This document shows, one piece after another, positions 27,277 to 39,227 of a stretch of DNA of 63,291 bases (positions are counted from its first letter, which is position 1; each line of letters starts with the position of its first letter). A program made the translations under genes and the position numbers. The stretch comes from Lingula anatina (Eukaryota > Brachiopoda > Lingulata > Lingulida > Lingulidae), in assembly GCF_001039355.2 (NCBI RefSeq), contig NW_019775458.1, positions 605,342 through 668,632 of the forward strand. The letters run 5' to 3'. The notes below the pieces were generated by a model, which saw only the letters and a list, made by a program, of their open reading frames with translations, was not told the DNA's origin and did not search any database.

Positions 27277-28751
27277 ATGTTATTTATTTACTTGTCAAAA
27301 GAAATTAATTTGCCAAATAGTGATTAACCAGCATACATATAATTGGCTCAAGAATTAAAGGTAATACAGTACTGTACCTGTGGGTCAAATGTTCAGTATT
27401 GGCCGAGAGCTTAAGTAGAGAGGATAGTGTCATAAGTACTGATTTTCTAGGAAAAATTCATTTTCCCTCCTTCCTGGTCTTTCATGGTTTCTTTCAGCTT
27501 AGGCATTGAAATCCTAGCCGACCTGTCTCCAGAGAAACCCGATATTGTTCTGGTGTGCTGTGGGGGAGGAGGGCTGGTTGCTGGAACAGCTGCTGCCATT
27601 AAATTCTGCGGAGCACCAAATTGTAGAGTTTATGCAGTCGAACCTGTAGGAGGTAATGTTTTTAATATTTTTGTATCTTCAGTACCAAGAACCATATAAT
27701 TATCATTATTTCGTGAATGAATATAATGAGGAAAGTTTCAATGCCTTTATTGATCTAAAAGTTGAGGTTTTGAAGAAAAGGAAATCCCGTTCCTAGACTA
27801 TGACAGTTTTGCCTATTCATAAATAAAACCTTTTCAGTGCATTTTGTAATAAAAGAAAAGAAAGCTGAAACATTGTATCACTGCTCATTGTGTTTAGCAA
27901 GTTGACTTGTTCTATGAAGAATTTGTCACAAATATTGAAATATCAAGTTTGCTAAATCCCTCAGAAAAACTTTTTATCATTCATTATGTATAATGTTCAA
28001 TTTCATTGTAGCATGTACCATGTATGACAGTTTTAAGATGGGGTGTCCAGCAAGTAATTCAAATGTCAAAACTTTAGCAGCTGGTCTGGCCCCACCATAT
28101 GCAGGTATGTATTAAATGAGTGTTGAAACTGATTAAGTGATTCTGGATCTCATTTCTGTGTATTTTGAATTCTAAAGAACTTTGGACTGAAAGTTATGTC
28201 CAATTGTAGACGGAAATTTTCATCTGCATTAATCCTCTCACACTGCAATCTAGCCTCGACCATCTAATTTCTATGTAAACAACCTGGAAACGTGAATGCA
28301 GAAAACAATTGTTGAAGATCTAGTCTATTTAATATACTATATTTTGTATGGAAAAATAAGATAAAATGTGTTGAAACTCCTTAATTATATCTAATTTGAT
28401 AGTGTGATAATATGAGAAAAAAAAACATTTGCATGCATTTATGTCTTACAAGAAGCAAAATTGATTGGCGATACTACAGAGAGTACACACACAAATTGAT
28501 ATATTTCAGGTAAAATCACATACAGGCTTTGTAAACAGTTTGTTGAAGAAATCCTTTTAGTGACAGATGAAGAAATCGTTGCTGCTGTGGCAGCACTGTA
28601 TAATGCCGGATTAAAAGTGGAACCCTCAGGTGCGGCTGCTTTTGCAGCCTTAATGGCAGGAAAAGTCCCAGACTTCGAGGGAAAAAATGTGGTTGTTGTG
28701 TTGACAGGGGGCAATGTTACCCCTGAGGAACTGTGTCAGTTGTTAAAGTAG
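25494..28751 (+). CDS. PLP-dependent serine/threonine dehydratase family protein (serine racemase / phenylserine dehydratase-like)
   Basis: Six exons: 25494-25671, 26365-26561, 27024-27154, 27498-27652, 28012-28104, 28510-28751 (stop TAG). Total 331 residues, the normal size for fold-type II PLP ammonia-lyases. Start MADEELDAEK is the first in-frame ATG. Landmarks: GSFKVRG with the Schiff-base lysine K63; SAGNYGKA (89-96), whose Asn normally contacts the cofactor ring; the phosphate-binding GGGG loop at 191-194; VEPSGAAAFAAL; and terminal TGGN (317-320). Family members deaminate serine, threonine or related hydroxyamino acids to keto acids, or racemise serine. The residue aligned with the catalytic Ser of serine racemase (second Ser of SSGNHG) is Ala here, favouring a lyase over a racemase. 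Exact substrate unknown. Confidence 0.92.
25696..25720. repeat. (AATC)n microsatellite
   Basis: Four to five AATC repeats about 25 bp inside the first intron of the dehydratase gene. Confidence 0.85.
27211..27278. repeat. (TC)n(AC)n compound microsatellite
   Basis: TC run passing into an AC run in intron 3 of the dehydratase gene. Confidence 0.95.
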
Positions 28752-28845
28752 TGATATTTGTGTCATTTTATTATGAATTATTTATAATTATTCCTGATTT
28801 TTAAATGTACCTGTTAATGTGCTATTTAAAAGCTGTTTGATGATT

Positions 28846-28851
28846 AATAAA
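28846..28851 (+). terminator. Polyadenylation signal of dehydratase gene
   Basis: AATAAA 95 bp after the stop codon, the first such hexamer downstream. Position fits a short 3' UTR. Confidence 0.65.
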
Positions 28852-28869
28852 GAAATTTTCAAGTTCAGC

Positions 28870-30118
28870 GTACTGTATTTTTGGGGACTATAGAAATATG
28901 ACATCAGGTTAGAGATTGAAGCACCTGTGATTAATTAATGAACAGTTTCTCTTTCATATTTTTAATTCTCAAAATACTAAAATGGTCTAAAGGTATCGGC
29001 AGTGATTTGATGATTTTTCTGTCAAATGAGATTTATTGTTATAGTGGTCAGTAATATTTATGCTTAAAATTTATTTTTAAGTTATAACAGGGATAAATGT
29101 GAATTTTGTTGTTTTATAGGCTGTTTTAGCCTGCGCAATGTAACTTCTTCAAGTTTCCCATGGAACCCTCAAGAATAACTGTATATGTCTCATTCCTTCC
29201 GGGAGTGTTTTTTTTTTTATTTATTTATTTTTTTTTTTTTTGTTTTTTTTTATTTTTTTTTTTTTTTTACCAATATGTTAATATGGGGAATGAGCATTTG
29301 TTATTTTACCAATATGTTAAAAATGGGGCATGAAATGTGTAGCCAAATGCAAATCAATGCAAATACAATTAATTACACATTAAATGGTATAAGATTGTTA
29401 TATAAAGAAATAAATCAATATTTAAATTAACCTTGCTTAATCATTATTATTTTCAAGAGGTATTTATGGAAAAATAGGTGGAAGATCTTGAATCAGTTTG
29501 TTCAGCAAATATAAAACGGTGGACAAGGACATTTTGACTTCAGCATGTCCGGCTCAAGGATGAAAATTTGGTCGATGTTCCCTTGTTTCATTAATAGGGA
29601 GGGGCTTGTACCTACTCTGCCATGACCTATGATCTGCCACAGAACAAGGTTACTTGTACCTCCTGAATGACTTTGAGACGCTTACTGACTGTAGGACAAG
29701 AAAATCTCTTCCAAAGGATTGGGAGGAAGAAAACGCAAAAACTAGATTTTTTAAAAATTTAACGGCAGTTTTTGTCATCTTGTGTGCGTAAAATATTTCT
29801 ATCGCTATAAAGGGCATTGTCTTCACCAAATAAATGGTCTGAAAACTATTACCCGTCACACACACACACACATTATATTGGTACATTATATTGGTGTAAA
29901 AACTCATTTGCTGACTCTCTATTTTTGAATTAAAGTTTAAACACTTTTCAACGAGAATAAACTACACACGGACTGCACAGTTCCTTTGAAACCAAATTAC
30001 CTCTCTGTTTTATTTTGAAATTTATATCATGCAATCGTAAGCTTACCAACCGGACTATCAACAAGAAATGCAATGCACGTAATCGTAATCGTAATCTATA
30101 ACTAGAAAGCACTCCGAC
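28870..30118. other. Intergenic, no gene seen
   Basis: AT-rich spacer. It holds a T-rich tract at 29209-29268 and a short (CA)n at 29857-29872. No exon or RNA gene recognised on either strand. Confidence 0.6.
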
Positions 30119-30497
30119 AGCGCAGACCTCCGCCAGGGCAGCAAAGTCTGCACCGAACGCCGTTTCACCCCTAAATTTTCATTCTATATTGATTTAGTTT
30201 TTTGATTTATGATTATTGATTGATTAATGATCCGTTCCTTGGCCAACTTCTGACAGTTTCAGAAAATTTCATCAAAATCGGTCCATAACTTATTTTTTTA
30301 TTTTTAATTATTGATTGATTATTGACCTGATCACCACCAAAACTAATCATCTGTTCCTTGGCCCACTTCTGACAGTCCCTGAAAATTTCATCAAAATCGG
30401 TCCATAACTTTTTCTGCAATGTTGCTAACAGACAGATAGACAGACAGACAGACAAATTAACTGAACCAAAAACATAACCTCCTTGCCGGAGGTAATA
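30119..30497. repeat. Dispersed repeat with CCTCCG ends and internal duplication
   Basis: Starts near CAGACCTCCGCCAGGG and ends with (GACA)n, then CATAACCTCCTTGCCGGAGG. Inside, a block of about 65 bp containing TTTCATCAAAATCGGTCC occurs twice (about 30226-30292 and 30348-30413). This composition resembles widespread invertebrate repeats. Class not determined; no coding capacity. Confidence 0.55.
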
Positions 30498-30646
30498 ATT
30501 TTGAACAACGCCATGTGTTGCACAACGTCAGGAGAAAGCCAATGGAGGTTATTAAATAGTAAAAGCCATTGACATTTCTTCATTTTGGTCGACACATCAG
30601 AAAGAGAAGACTATACTTATCTCCCCTTAAAAACAATGCTCCCATG

Positions 30647-30662
30647 CAGGGGCGGATCCAGG
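30647..30662 (+). mobile_element. Solo hAT-like terminus
   Basis: CAGGGGCGGATCCAGG, followed by a GGGGGTCCGCGGATGCG segment that also occurs, with the G-run shortened, near 39032. No matching right end found within the next kilobases, so this is probably a truncated element. Confidence 0.4.
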
Positions 30663-30669
30663 ATTATTA

Positions 30670-32100
30670 GAAGGGGGTCCGCGGATGCGATAATCCTGAT
30701 AATAGAAGAGTTTGGACCGACCTGTGGTTCTCAGGGTGTTACTTAAACTTACAGAATAAAACTCGCTAGTTGTCTCTGAAACTCTGGGTGATCGACTGCA
30801 CTTCTCATGTTCAATATCCATAACATCAATACTCTTCATTGTTAACATTTCATTAATTAAAAAAACATGTAAAATATAAACGGCTATAACTGTCTGTTAT
30901 CTCTTATTACTGTAATTGAAGTAAGCCATCATTGTCTAGAGGTACTTTTGTTATTTAATATATGGGATATTTACAAACATGAACGCTCGGGTATCGCAGT
31001 ACATCTTTTCGCTTGGACATACATTTTTTCTCTCGATAATTCCTAATGAAATTTTTTAAAATGTTAAATGGACATATATATGGAGAAGGCAGGCGAAGCA
31101 AGTCCCGATTTTCAAGGAGGGTCAAGTCAAAGACCACCTCACTGAAAAAAAAAAAAAAACAAACAAACAAACACACAAATGGAGCTGTTGTGTGCCTGGT
31201 CATGAAAACACTGATAATAAGCAATTGACTTATTAACATGTAAGCTCTAGTGTTCGACAACTTAGGTTGGTGTGATCGCCAGGGAGATGTGAAAAGATGC
31301 CAGTGACCACTCAGACTTAAAACAATGATAAAACGTGTATTAGTGCATTTTTCAACTGAGGTTTAAGGGGATAAAGTAAACGCATAAATGAGAAAGTCAT
31401 TACCTATATCATGGACCTAAATATCTCTAGTTAGGTCCAAGCCTATATCAGTAGACGCTTTATATAAAAAATATGCATTTGTTTCTACTGCCTGGTATAA
31501 GTAAATCAATATTTTTCATCTGACCTACTGCTACTTTCTTTCGTTTCGTAAAAACGCAATAACTCGTTTTTCATTTCTCAGAATAACAAGTCGGTTGATT
31601 ACAACATGTATTTTAAAGTATGTTGTGGCTGTACCTGCTAGGCCCAGTGTACTTTCAATCGACTCACTACAATTTACTACAACCAAAACAATCATGCTCC
31701 CTGGGATGCCTCGAAAATGCAGTCACCCTACAACCTATTACATCATCCACATTTTGGATCAGTGTTCGAATACGCACGTACCATTGTGGCGTGTGAGAAG
31801 TTCACGTCTACCTGTTCTAGTTTAACGGACATAGTGTCCATTATAATTTTGGGGAGAAAGTATATTGCTCAGAAATTTTCATCAAATTTGCCTGTACATT
31901 TCGAAGTCACTATTAAGTGCTTATTACTCTTATTATATAATAAAATGATAAACAGAGCAATCAAAATAAAAATAGTTAATTAAATGTTCATGTTAATAAG
32001 ATATTATAATCAATTATGGGCATCACTATCAAACGCCACCCCCTATGAACAAATTGATCACTGATGACAACTGGAACGCCACCATGTGACTATACATCAC
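30670..32100. other. Intergenic, no gene seen
   Basis: No recognisable exons on either strand. A (CAAA)n stretch lies at 31160-31176. The last 100 bp form the upstream region of the array transcription unit that follows. Confidence 0.55.
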
Positions 32101-32107
32101 TGAAAGC

Positions 32108-32141
32108 ATAAAAGCGCGGAATTTTGAAATTGCGTTCATTC
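32108..32141 (+). promoter_or_regulatory. TATA box and initiator of the exon-array unit
   Basis: ATAAAAG at 32108-32114 and TCATTC at 32136-32141, the latter matching the animal initiator TCAKTY with the inferred +1 A at 32138. Spacing is 29-30 bp, the canonical TATA-to-start distance. Transcription is inferred from this geometry and the downstream splice signals. Confidence 0.55.
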
Positions 32142-32486
32142 AACGACAGACAGATCTGGAGCAACAAGAAGGATGCCATGTATTGCGCCCCGTATCAAGC
32201 AAAAAGGACACAGGAGTCAACTCACATTTCTCCGAATCTTTTCCTCATCCCAAGTCATCGCATCGCTCATCGACATATTGTTTCTTACACACGCAGTCAT
32301 CTGGACGGTGGATTCGACGTTTCTCTAAGCTGGCCAGCTAAAACCTTCGCTTCTTTCCACGAGGAATCGTCGCTCAGGAATCTTCGCAGGATACATCACC
32401 GGCTTTCTGCTGTTGTGGGCTGCTTTATTGTAGTGTCGTTGTATATATTTCCATGCATTCCAGGTTTCTACTTATTATATACATAG

Positions 32487-33900
32487 GTAGGAAAAGTCAC
32501 TAATCTGTTTTTCTTTCTGTTAACAGGATTCGATTATGGCGATTCTCGGTAGAGCTCCCACTGACAACTGCAAGGAGAAGAGGGCCCACATCCACACTTC
32601 AGCTAATTCGACCAATCCTTGGTGCCAGCTTGTCCTGTCATGGTCTGTCTAGCAACAGGATGGAAACCCCTTAAAGGTAAGTCTGTCTGCAGAGTGCTGA
32701 CATAGGTAGGAAAAATCATTAATCCGTTTTTCTTTCTGTTAACAGGATTCGATTATGGCGATTCTCGGTAGAGCTCCCACTGACAACTGCAAGGAGAAGA
32801 GAGCCCACATCTACACTTCAGCTACTTCGACCAATCCTTGGTCCCAGCAAGTCCCGTCATGGTCTGTCTGCGAGGTGCCTGCACTGTGGCATGTGCAGTT
32901 TCAAAGAGATGGAAACCAATTAAAGGTAAGCCCGATTATAGAGTGCTAACATAGGTAGGAAAAGTCATTAATCTGTTTTTCTTTCTGTTAACAGGATCCA
33001 ATCCTTGGTGCCAGCGAGTCCTGCCATGGTCTGTCTACGAGGTGGCTGCACTGGGGAAGCATCCAAGGCATGTGGTGTTTCAATGAGATCGAAACCCCTT
33101 AAAGGTAAGCCTGTCTGCAGAGTGCTGACATAGGTGGAAAAAGTCATTAATCTGTTTTTCTTTCTGTTAACAGGATTCGATTATGGCGATTCTCGATAGA
33201 GCTCCCCCTGACAACTGCAAAAAGAAGAGGGCCCACATCTACACTTCAGCTTATTCGACCAATCCTTGGAGCCAGCGAGTCCTGCCATGGTCTGTCTACA
33301 AGGTGGCTGCATTGGGGAAGCGTCCAGCGAGTCCTGCCATGGTCCGTCTACAAGGTGGCTGCATTGGGGAAGCATCCAAAGCATATGGTTTTTCAATGAG
33401 ATGGAAACCCCTTAAAGGTAAGCCTGTCTGCAGAGTGCTGACATAGGTAGGAAAAGTCATCAATCCGTTTTTCTTTCTGTTAACAGGATCCAATCCTTGG
33501 TGCCAGCGAGTCCTGCCATGGTCCATCTACGAGATGGCTGCATTGGGGGAGCGTCCAGCGAGTCCTGTCATGGTTCGTCTACGAGGTGGCTGCACTGGGG
33601 AAGCATCCAAGGCACGTGGTGTTTCAATGAGATAGAAACCCCCTTAAAGGTAAGCCTGTATCCAGAGTGCTGACATAGGTAGGAAAAGTCATTAATCTGT
33701 TTTTCTTTCTGTTAACAGGATCCAATCTTTGGTGCCAGCGAGTCCTGCCATGGTCTGTCTACAAGGTGGCTGCACTGGGGAAGCATCCAAGGCATGTGGT
33801 GTTTCAATGAGATGGAAACCCCTTAAAGGTAAGCCTGTCCGCAGAGTGCTGACATAGGTAGGAAAAGTCATTAATCCGTTTTTCTTTCTGTTAACAGGAT
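32487..33900 (+). repeat. Tandem array, exon-plus-intron unit, 5' side of gap
   Basis: Six to seven head-to-tail units of 180-320 bp. Each carries a pyrimidine tract with AG, an exon-like core with variable internal deletions (some contain the GATTCGATTATGGCGATTC start, others begin GATCCAATC), GAAACCCCTTAAAG/GTAAG, and a GCAGAGTGCTGACATAGG tail. Confidence 0.9.
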
Positions 33901-34650
33901 TCGAATACGGCGATTCTCGATAGAGCTCCCACTGACAACTGCAAGGAGAAGAGGGCCCACATCCACACTTCATCTAATTCGACCAATCCTTGGCGAGTCC
34001 TGCCATGGTCTGTCTACGAGGTGGCTGCACTGGGAAAGCGGCCAGCGAGTCCNNNNNNNNNNNNNNNNNNNNNNNNNNNNNNNNNNNNNNNNNNNNNNNN
34101 NNNNNNNNNNNNNNNNNNNNNNNNNNNNNNNNNNNNNNNNNNNNNNNNNNNNNNNNNNNNNNNNNNNNNNNNNNNNNNNNNNNNNNNNNNNNNNNNNNNN
34201 NNNNNNNNNNNNNNNNNNNNNNNNNNNNNNNNNNNNNNNNNNNNNNNNNNNNNNNNNNNNNNNNNNNNNNNNNNNNNNNNNNNNNNNNNNNNNNNNNNNN
34301 NNNNNNNNNNNNNNNNNNNNNNNNNNNNNNNNNNNNNNNNNNNNNNNNNNNNNNNNNNNNNNNNNNNNNNNNNNNNNNNNNNNNNNNNNNNNNNNNNNNN
34401 NNNNNNNNNNNNNNNNNNNNNNNNNNNNNNNNNNNNNNGAGTCCTGCCATGGTCCGTCTACGAGGTGGCTGCATTAGGGAAGCGTCCAGCGAGTCCTGCC
34501 ATGGTCCGTCTACGAGGTGGCTGCATTGGGGAAGCGTCCACCGAGTCCTGCCATGGTCCGTCTACGAGGTGGCTGCATTGGGGAAGCGTCCAGCGAGTCC
34601 TGCCATGGTCCGTCTACGAGGTGGATGCATTGGGGAAGCGTCCAAGGCAT
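33530..34650 (+). repeat. 52-bp minisatellite within the array
   Basis: Unit around GCGAGTCCTGCCATGGTC / CGTCTACGAGGTGGCTGC / ATTGGGGAAGCGTCCA, total 52 bp. Doubled already in exons 33174-33417 and 33487-33649, it is present in about four copies after the gap (34437-34645). As 52 is not a multiple of three, the array is open in shifting frames and gives long spurious ORFs on both strands. Confidence 0.85.
34053..34438. other. Assembly gap (run of N)
   Basis: 386 undetermined bases inside the 52-bp repeat array. The true number of repeats is unknown. Confidence 1.
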
Positions 34651-35314
34651 ATGGTGTTTCACTGAGATGAAAAACCCTTAAAGGTTTCCCGCGTTATTTG
34701 GGAGAGAAATAAACTTATATTATTTATTTGCAGTCTTTGCCATAAGCTTTTAACCTTACTGACCACTCGGACTTCAACTTTCCTAAAATCTGTTGGTCTG
34801 AATAAGGATTCACTGGTCCGTATACAAATTTAAATACAGCTTGACTGGATTGCATTTAAATGTTATTATTAACAAGACCTTGACATTTTTAGAATCATGA
34901 TGTCACACTTACCTTAAAAATTAAATCAAATCAAAAGGTTTTTTCGAAAAATCCCATGGTCCAAACGATAATTAGTATGTCACAGTCATTGCTTACACAG
35001 AAAATAATAGAATTATTGATGCAACAAAGGGTTACACAATACACAATTTCGATACACAATTAATGCAAATTAAACTAGACAAGAATTCACTTTTGTTCAT
35101 ACCTTAAAGCGTTGAAGTAAATCAAGATTTATCGAAAACGTCTAATCATAATTCTTAACCATGCACCGTTATGAAACAATCCACTGTTACCACAAAAAAA
35201 AAAGAAAGATTTCCCACGGCCATTAACTACAATTTTGGGATAAACCACTTTTTTAAAATTAGTACTTTGAAGGAGGTAGATAAAACTAATGATATTTTTC
35301 CTTTCTGTTTACAG

Positions 35315-35457
35315 AATTCGATTATGGCAAGCCCTGCTAGAGCTCCCACTTTTCGTAAGAAGATTCCAGCCGTGGTCTGTTTATAAGGTGGTTGCATGAG
35401 GGAACATCAGAGGCATAGGGTGTTCTACTGAAATGGAAATCTTTCAAGCCGTAAAAG
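35315..35457 (+). repeat. Diverged relic or outlying unit of the exon array
   Basis: After an acceptor CTTTCTGTTTACAG comes AATTCGATTATGGC and GCTAGAGCTCCCACT, aligning to the first array exon. It continues with GTGGTCTGTTTATAAGGTGG, GAAATGGAAATC and ends AAAAG/GTAACT. All exon borders are kept but the sequence has diverged well beyond the array units. Confidence 0.7.
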
Positions 35458-36245
35458 GTAACTCGTGTTATTGCAGAGAATAATACACTAAAGTATTTTT
35501 TCGTATCTTACACTTTTTTTAGATAAAGCCCTTAACCACATTAATTTCATAGTTCACTTTCACAAGGCAGTGTATCTTCCCCTTGACACACTTCTGGAAT
35601 GAAGAACTTTTTAATATTAGTGGGTTGGGTAAGGGGAACAGGTAAATGGGGAAACTAATGTATTCTAAATTTCTGTTTTGAAGTTGAGGCAGATGATGGT
35701 CCACTTTTGCAAGTTAAAATGGAGAAAGCAATATCACCATATGGGATTTCAAGAGTCCTTGCCTAGTTGTGATACCACTGTGATTTAGGACCCTTTAAGG
35801 TAAGTTATGGGCCAGGGTAGAGGGTGAACAACGAACTTAATTGTAATTCATTCTACAGATATTACAAATCTTATGCCAATGCAAATTCAACAAACTGGAC
35901 ATTTTGTGCAACACCTTACACAAAATTGTTATAAATTAGACTGTTTAGAAACTGTTGTCTAGTAACTAAATGTAGACATTTGTTTTCTATTTACAATTTA
36001 CTCACCGAAATTCATATAGCAGACATTTTAGAATCCAAAAGCTCTTTCAATTTGTCACAAACTTGCAAAAAGAAGCACTGGTACAAAATATTTTGAAATC
36101 CAATTTTCAGATCTTTATCAGTCTCAATGTGACACACGTGACGTTGTCACTGGTCTAGAATACCAGGAGCTACTGCCCCCCCCCCCCCCCCCCCCAACCT
36201 CACCCTCAGTGCAGCGGTTGTGGTACTAAGAGGCCATCGTACAGG
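35458..36245 (+). other. Possible further non-coding exons, otherwise no gene
   Basis: CCTTTAAG/GTAAGTTA at 35793-35800 resembles the AAAG/GTAAG unit end, and ACAG/GTGAGT occurs at 36241-36245. These could be further exon ends of the upstream transcript. A poly-C run lies at 36177-36195. Weak support. Confidence 0.3.
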
Positions 36246-39223
36246 TGAGTTTGTATTTTTATCAGTTTATATTGTTTAGATCGATAGGCGTTTTTGTGAT
36301 TCACATGCCTTCCTTTATCCCTTTATCCCTCTTATTTTCTACTCACTTTCTTTTTGTAGAATCTTAGCACTCATCTAAATCATGATGTGGTTTTCTTGTG
36401 TTGTGTTATAGAAATAAAATAAAGTTAAAAAATAAAATAAAATAAAATAAAATAATCATGTAAAGAACCAAAGCATTATGAAATATCAAAATACTTATTA
36501 GTGTTAACGGTGTGTAAATCCTAGCATTTCATTTGTAGGCTATGAAAGGGCAGTTTTCCAGAAATGATGCCCGAACGCAGATACCATCAATCCGAGCCTA
36601 AATATCCAATGGCGCTAGCAACGAGCCTCTGTAGCCACTTTCATTGATAATCGGACATCCTAGCAGTCTTGATTTTTAAGGACACAGCTTGTCTGAAAAA
36701 AAAAAAAAAAAAAAAAAAAAGAAAAAAAATAGAGAATGTGGAATGGTAATGAAGAGCGATAATATGCTCAAGTCTTTTGGATATTGAGAATTTTTGCGGC
36801 TCATGGGTCACAGATATGAGTTGGGTGTAATTGCATTTAGTAATTTTTATTTTTCACTTATGACAGCGAAACGTTTTATTTCAATAGCTTAAGAAAAAAA
36901 TAAGTTCAGGATGATCATTCATAATTCCATAAGTGATCAATTGAATAAGATGAATTGTGGTTCTGTATGAAAAGCTTGTCTGTCTCTACGGTTATTATAA
37001 TAATTATCTTAAAAAAATTATTGAATATCCAGTTGCTTTATCCACATTCTGAATGCAGATAGATTTTTGCTCACAAAACATTGGTGCTACCATCGCTTAT
37101 GGTCGGTTGTGTTTTATTTCAATCTTAGTGATGTAGTGATTTTTCAAATTTGTGCTGTTGATGATGTAGAGTTATTCGTCGGTATAGCGTTTGAGAAGAT
37201 CATAATCCGCACACTAATCTCAACTAACCCTCACATCTTTGTAAAATCTGACTTCATGTAAATGCTTTTACATGAAGACGTTTTACATTGATAGCTTGTG
37301 CAAAGTCTTTAAAGAAATATTTTACGTTTGAGAAAATATTTCATTATATTTTTGTACAGTCTGCTCCTCGTGAGGGATGGCTGGGTGCACACAATCATCC
37401 CTCAAGATAGAGGATCGCACATTACTTATATTACTAATGTTATGATTTTCTCAAGTGTTATAGTTGACAAATATATCCAATTCATCACATATGCACTTTT
37501 TTCTCCGGATCAAAAAATTCGCATTGAAATTTACATAGACGGCCATCAAGTGTAAAGTGAGATCTGAAATATTTCAAAGCAAGCTTGCTTTATTCTTTAC
37601 TTGTATCATACAGGTAGTTGCGATTGCAAAGCAAAATTACATTTGAGAAGTTTATATATGTCAAAGTTTAGTTTAAACCATTGAGGTGCCTGGGTAATAA
37701 TCATATTACCATTTTTTATATATTTTATCATTAAAGAGAACTATATTCGAGTTTTGATGGATGCTTTCAGTAATTGGGTTGAGTCGCTTTATTCACGACT
37801 TCATATCCCCCTAGATAAAGTTAAAATTAGTCTCAGTTTAATTGTGTTAAGACTCTAGTAAATGTCTTAATTGGCTTCAGTACCACTTTCTGTAGAAATT
37901 ACTTCGGCAAATTCTTGTGCTTCATCTTGAGTACCAGTATAGTGTATATAGAGAAAAGTTTGTAGTCACAAGAGAAAGTTTATTCAGCTGCACCACGGGA
38001 CGATGTTCTTGAACTGTAAGGCGCTGTGCCAATAAAAAACTTAAGTTATCATGTTATAAAGACTGAAGTATCCGGGCGTGGGCACTTTCCCGGCATTCCC
38101 CACGAAGGGTTTAGACGGGTTTTCCCCCCCCCCCCCCCCCCCCCCAAGGCCCGCAGACATCGGGTACCAGCTTCCGACCACAAGAGCAACATTATCGGAC
38201 TGTATGTGTTCTGATGTTAGATGATAAAGACGGGAATGGAAATCTTTAAACTTTAAATAATGCGACTTTCATTGATTCATTTCATTTACATAATTCATAA
38301 TGATTACTACAGTACTTTTTAAAATTGAATGTTACTGTATATAATAGTTGAATAAAATTTTATTCTCTAATTTTTCTTTTTGTTAAAAGGAGGAAGGCTT
38401 GTACAGATGGCAAAATAATCACCAGATTGCGAATTGATTTTAATGGATGTGCACGCGGCTCGTTTAATTATCAGTCGAAATTATCTTCTATTCAATCGCC
38501 CCTTATCTTACTTAAATTTAAGTTTTGGCGATTTCTGTCACCCCAGTGTCTTCCATAAAATCAGGCAATGTCCAGGTGATAAATTGATATTTTTAAATTA
38601 AATTTATTTATTTATTATTATTATTTATTTATTATTATTATTATTATTTTTTTTTTTTTGGAAATAAAACTGCGGTGTTGCGGAACTTTTTTAGCCGGGA
38701 ATAACTCGAGCCGATACCAAATTGGACACTTTTTATTCTTCCTCAGTAGAAAATTATTGTTTAGATATAAAATTCTGCATACTTCGAGACGACTTATTAC
38801 CGTTTACATCCACACACGGGCAGCAAGTTGGGACATAGGACGCCACTCGCACTTTACCCGTCTTGTAAACTTATATTTCGATCGTTTATTACTTGTATTT
38901 CAAATAAATGCACCTGCAGATTATAAAATTCATCTGTGTGAAATTCACCAAGCACTTTTACATCGCTCCCAATTCCGTGTCAAAAAGATTTCAGTACGCC
39001 TAACCAACTTCAAAAAAGGATTATTTGAAGGTGGAGTCCGCGGATGCGAAGCCGACCCCCCCCCTCTTTTGGCGTTGATAAAATTTTGGTTTTTGGTACT
39101 TTTAGAGGGCAAACAGTTCCATTTGGTACGGTTTAGAACTATGATTCAGCTAGACAAATTTCTAATTTCAAGAGTGGAGGGCGGACTTTCTGTTACACAA
39201 TCCCTCAGTTTTGTTACACCAGG
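36246..39223. other. Intergenic, simple repeats, no gene seen
   Basis: Contains (AAAAT)n at 36428-36453, poly-A at 36698-36730, poly-C at 38126-38145 and (ATT)n at 38605-38657. A long open stretch at 38658-39227 starts at TTG, has almost no in-frame ATG and no recognisable motifs, so I do not call a gene. Confidence 0.55.
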
Positions 39224-39227
39224 TTAA

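Larger units (their letters stand above)
32138..34713 (+). ncRNA. Candidate spliced transcript built from tandemly repeated exons
   Basis: First exon about 32138-32486, then repeats in which a polypyrimidine acceptor (TTTTTCTTTCTGTTAACAG) precedes an exon and AAAG/GTAAG follows it. Candidate exons: 32527-32676, 32746-32925, 32995-33104, 33174-33417, 33487-33649, 33719-33828, and 33898 into the assembly gap. After the gap the last unit has lost its donor (AAAGGTTTCC) and runs into AATAAA at 34708-34713, so it looks like a terminal exon. Introns within the array are about 69 nt and nearly identical; the first is 40 nt if GTAGG at 32487 is the donor. Exon lengths (150, 180, 110, 244, 163, 110) do not preserve frame and no long ORF crosses them, so non-coding RNA is more likely than protein. 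Exon 1 has a 102-codon ORF from ATG 32178 to TAG 32486 with a hydrophobic C-terminus that I do not recognise. Confidence 0.55.

Noticed and set aside
32124-32486. 120-codon reading of the array unit's first exon as a protein
   Set aside because: The frame opens at TTG; the true ATG is at 32178. Downstream exons do not continue the frame. Kept only as part of a probable non-coding transcript.
33974-34670. Long open frames on both strands across the assembly gap
   Set aside because: Mostly undetermined bases; the rest is a 52-bp repeat open in rotating frames.
38658-39227. 189-codon open frame on the plus strand
   Set aside because: Begins at TTG, has no in-frame ATG until near its end, no known motif, and ends where the MITE TTAA begins. 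Likely chance.
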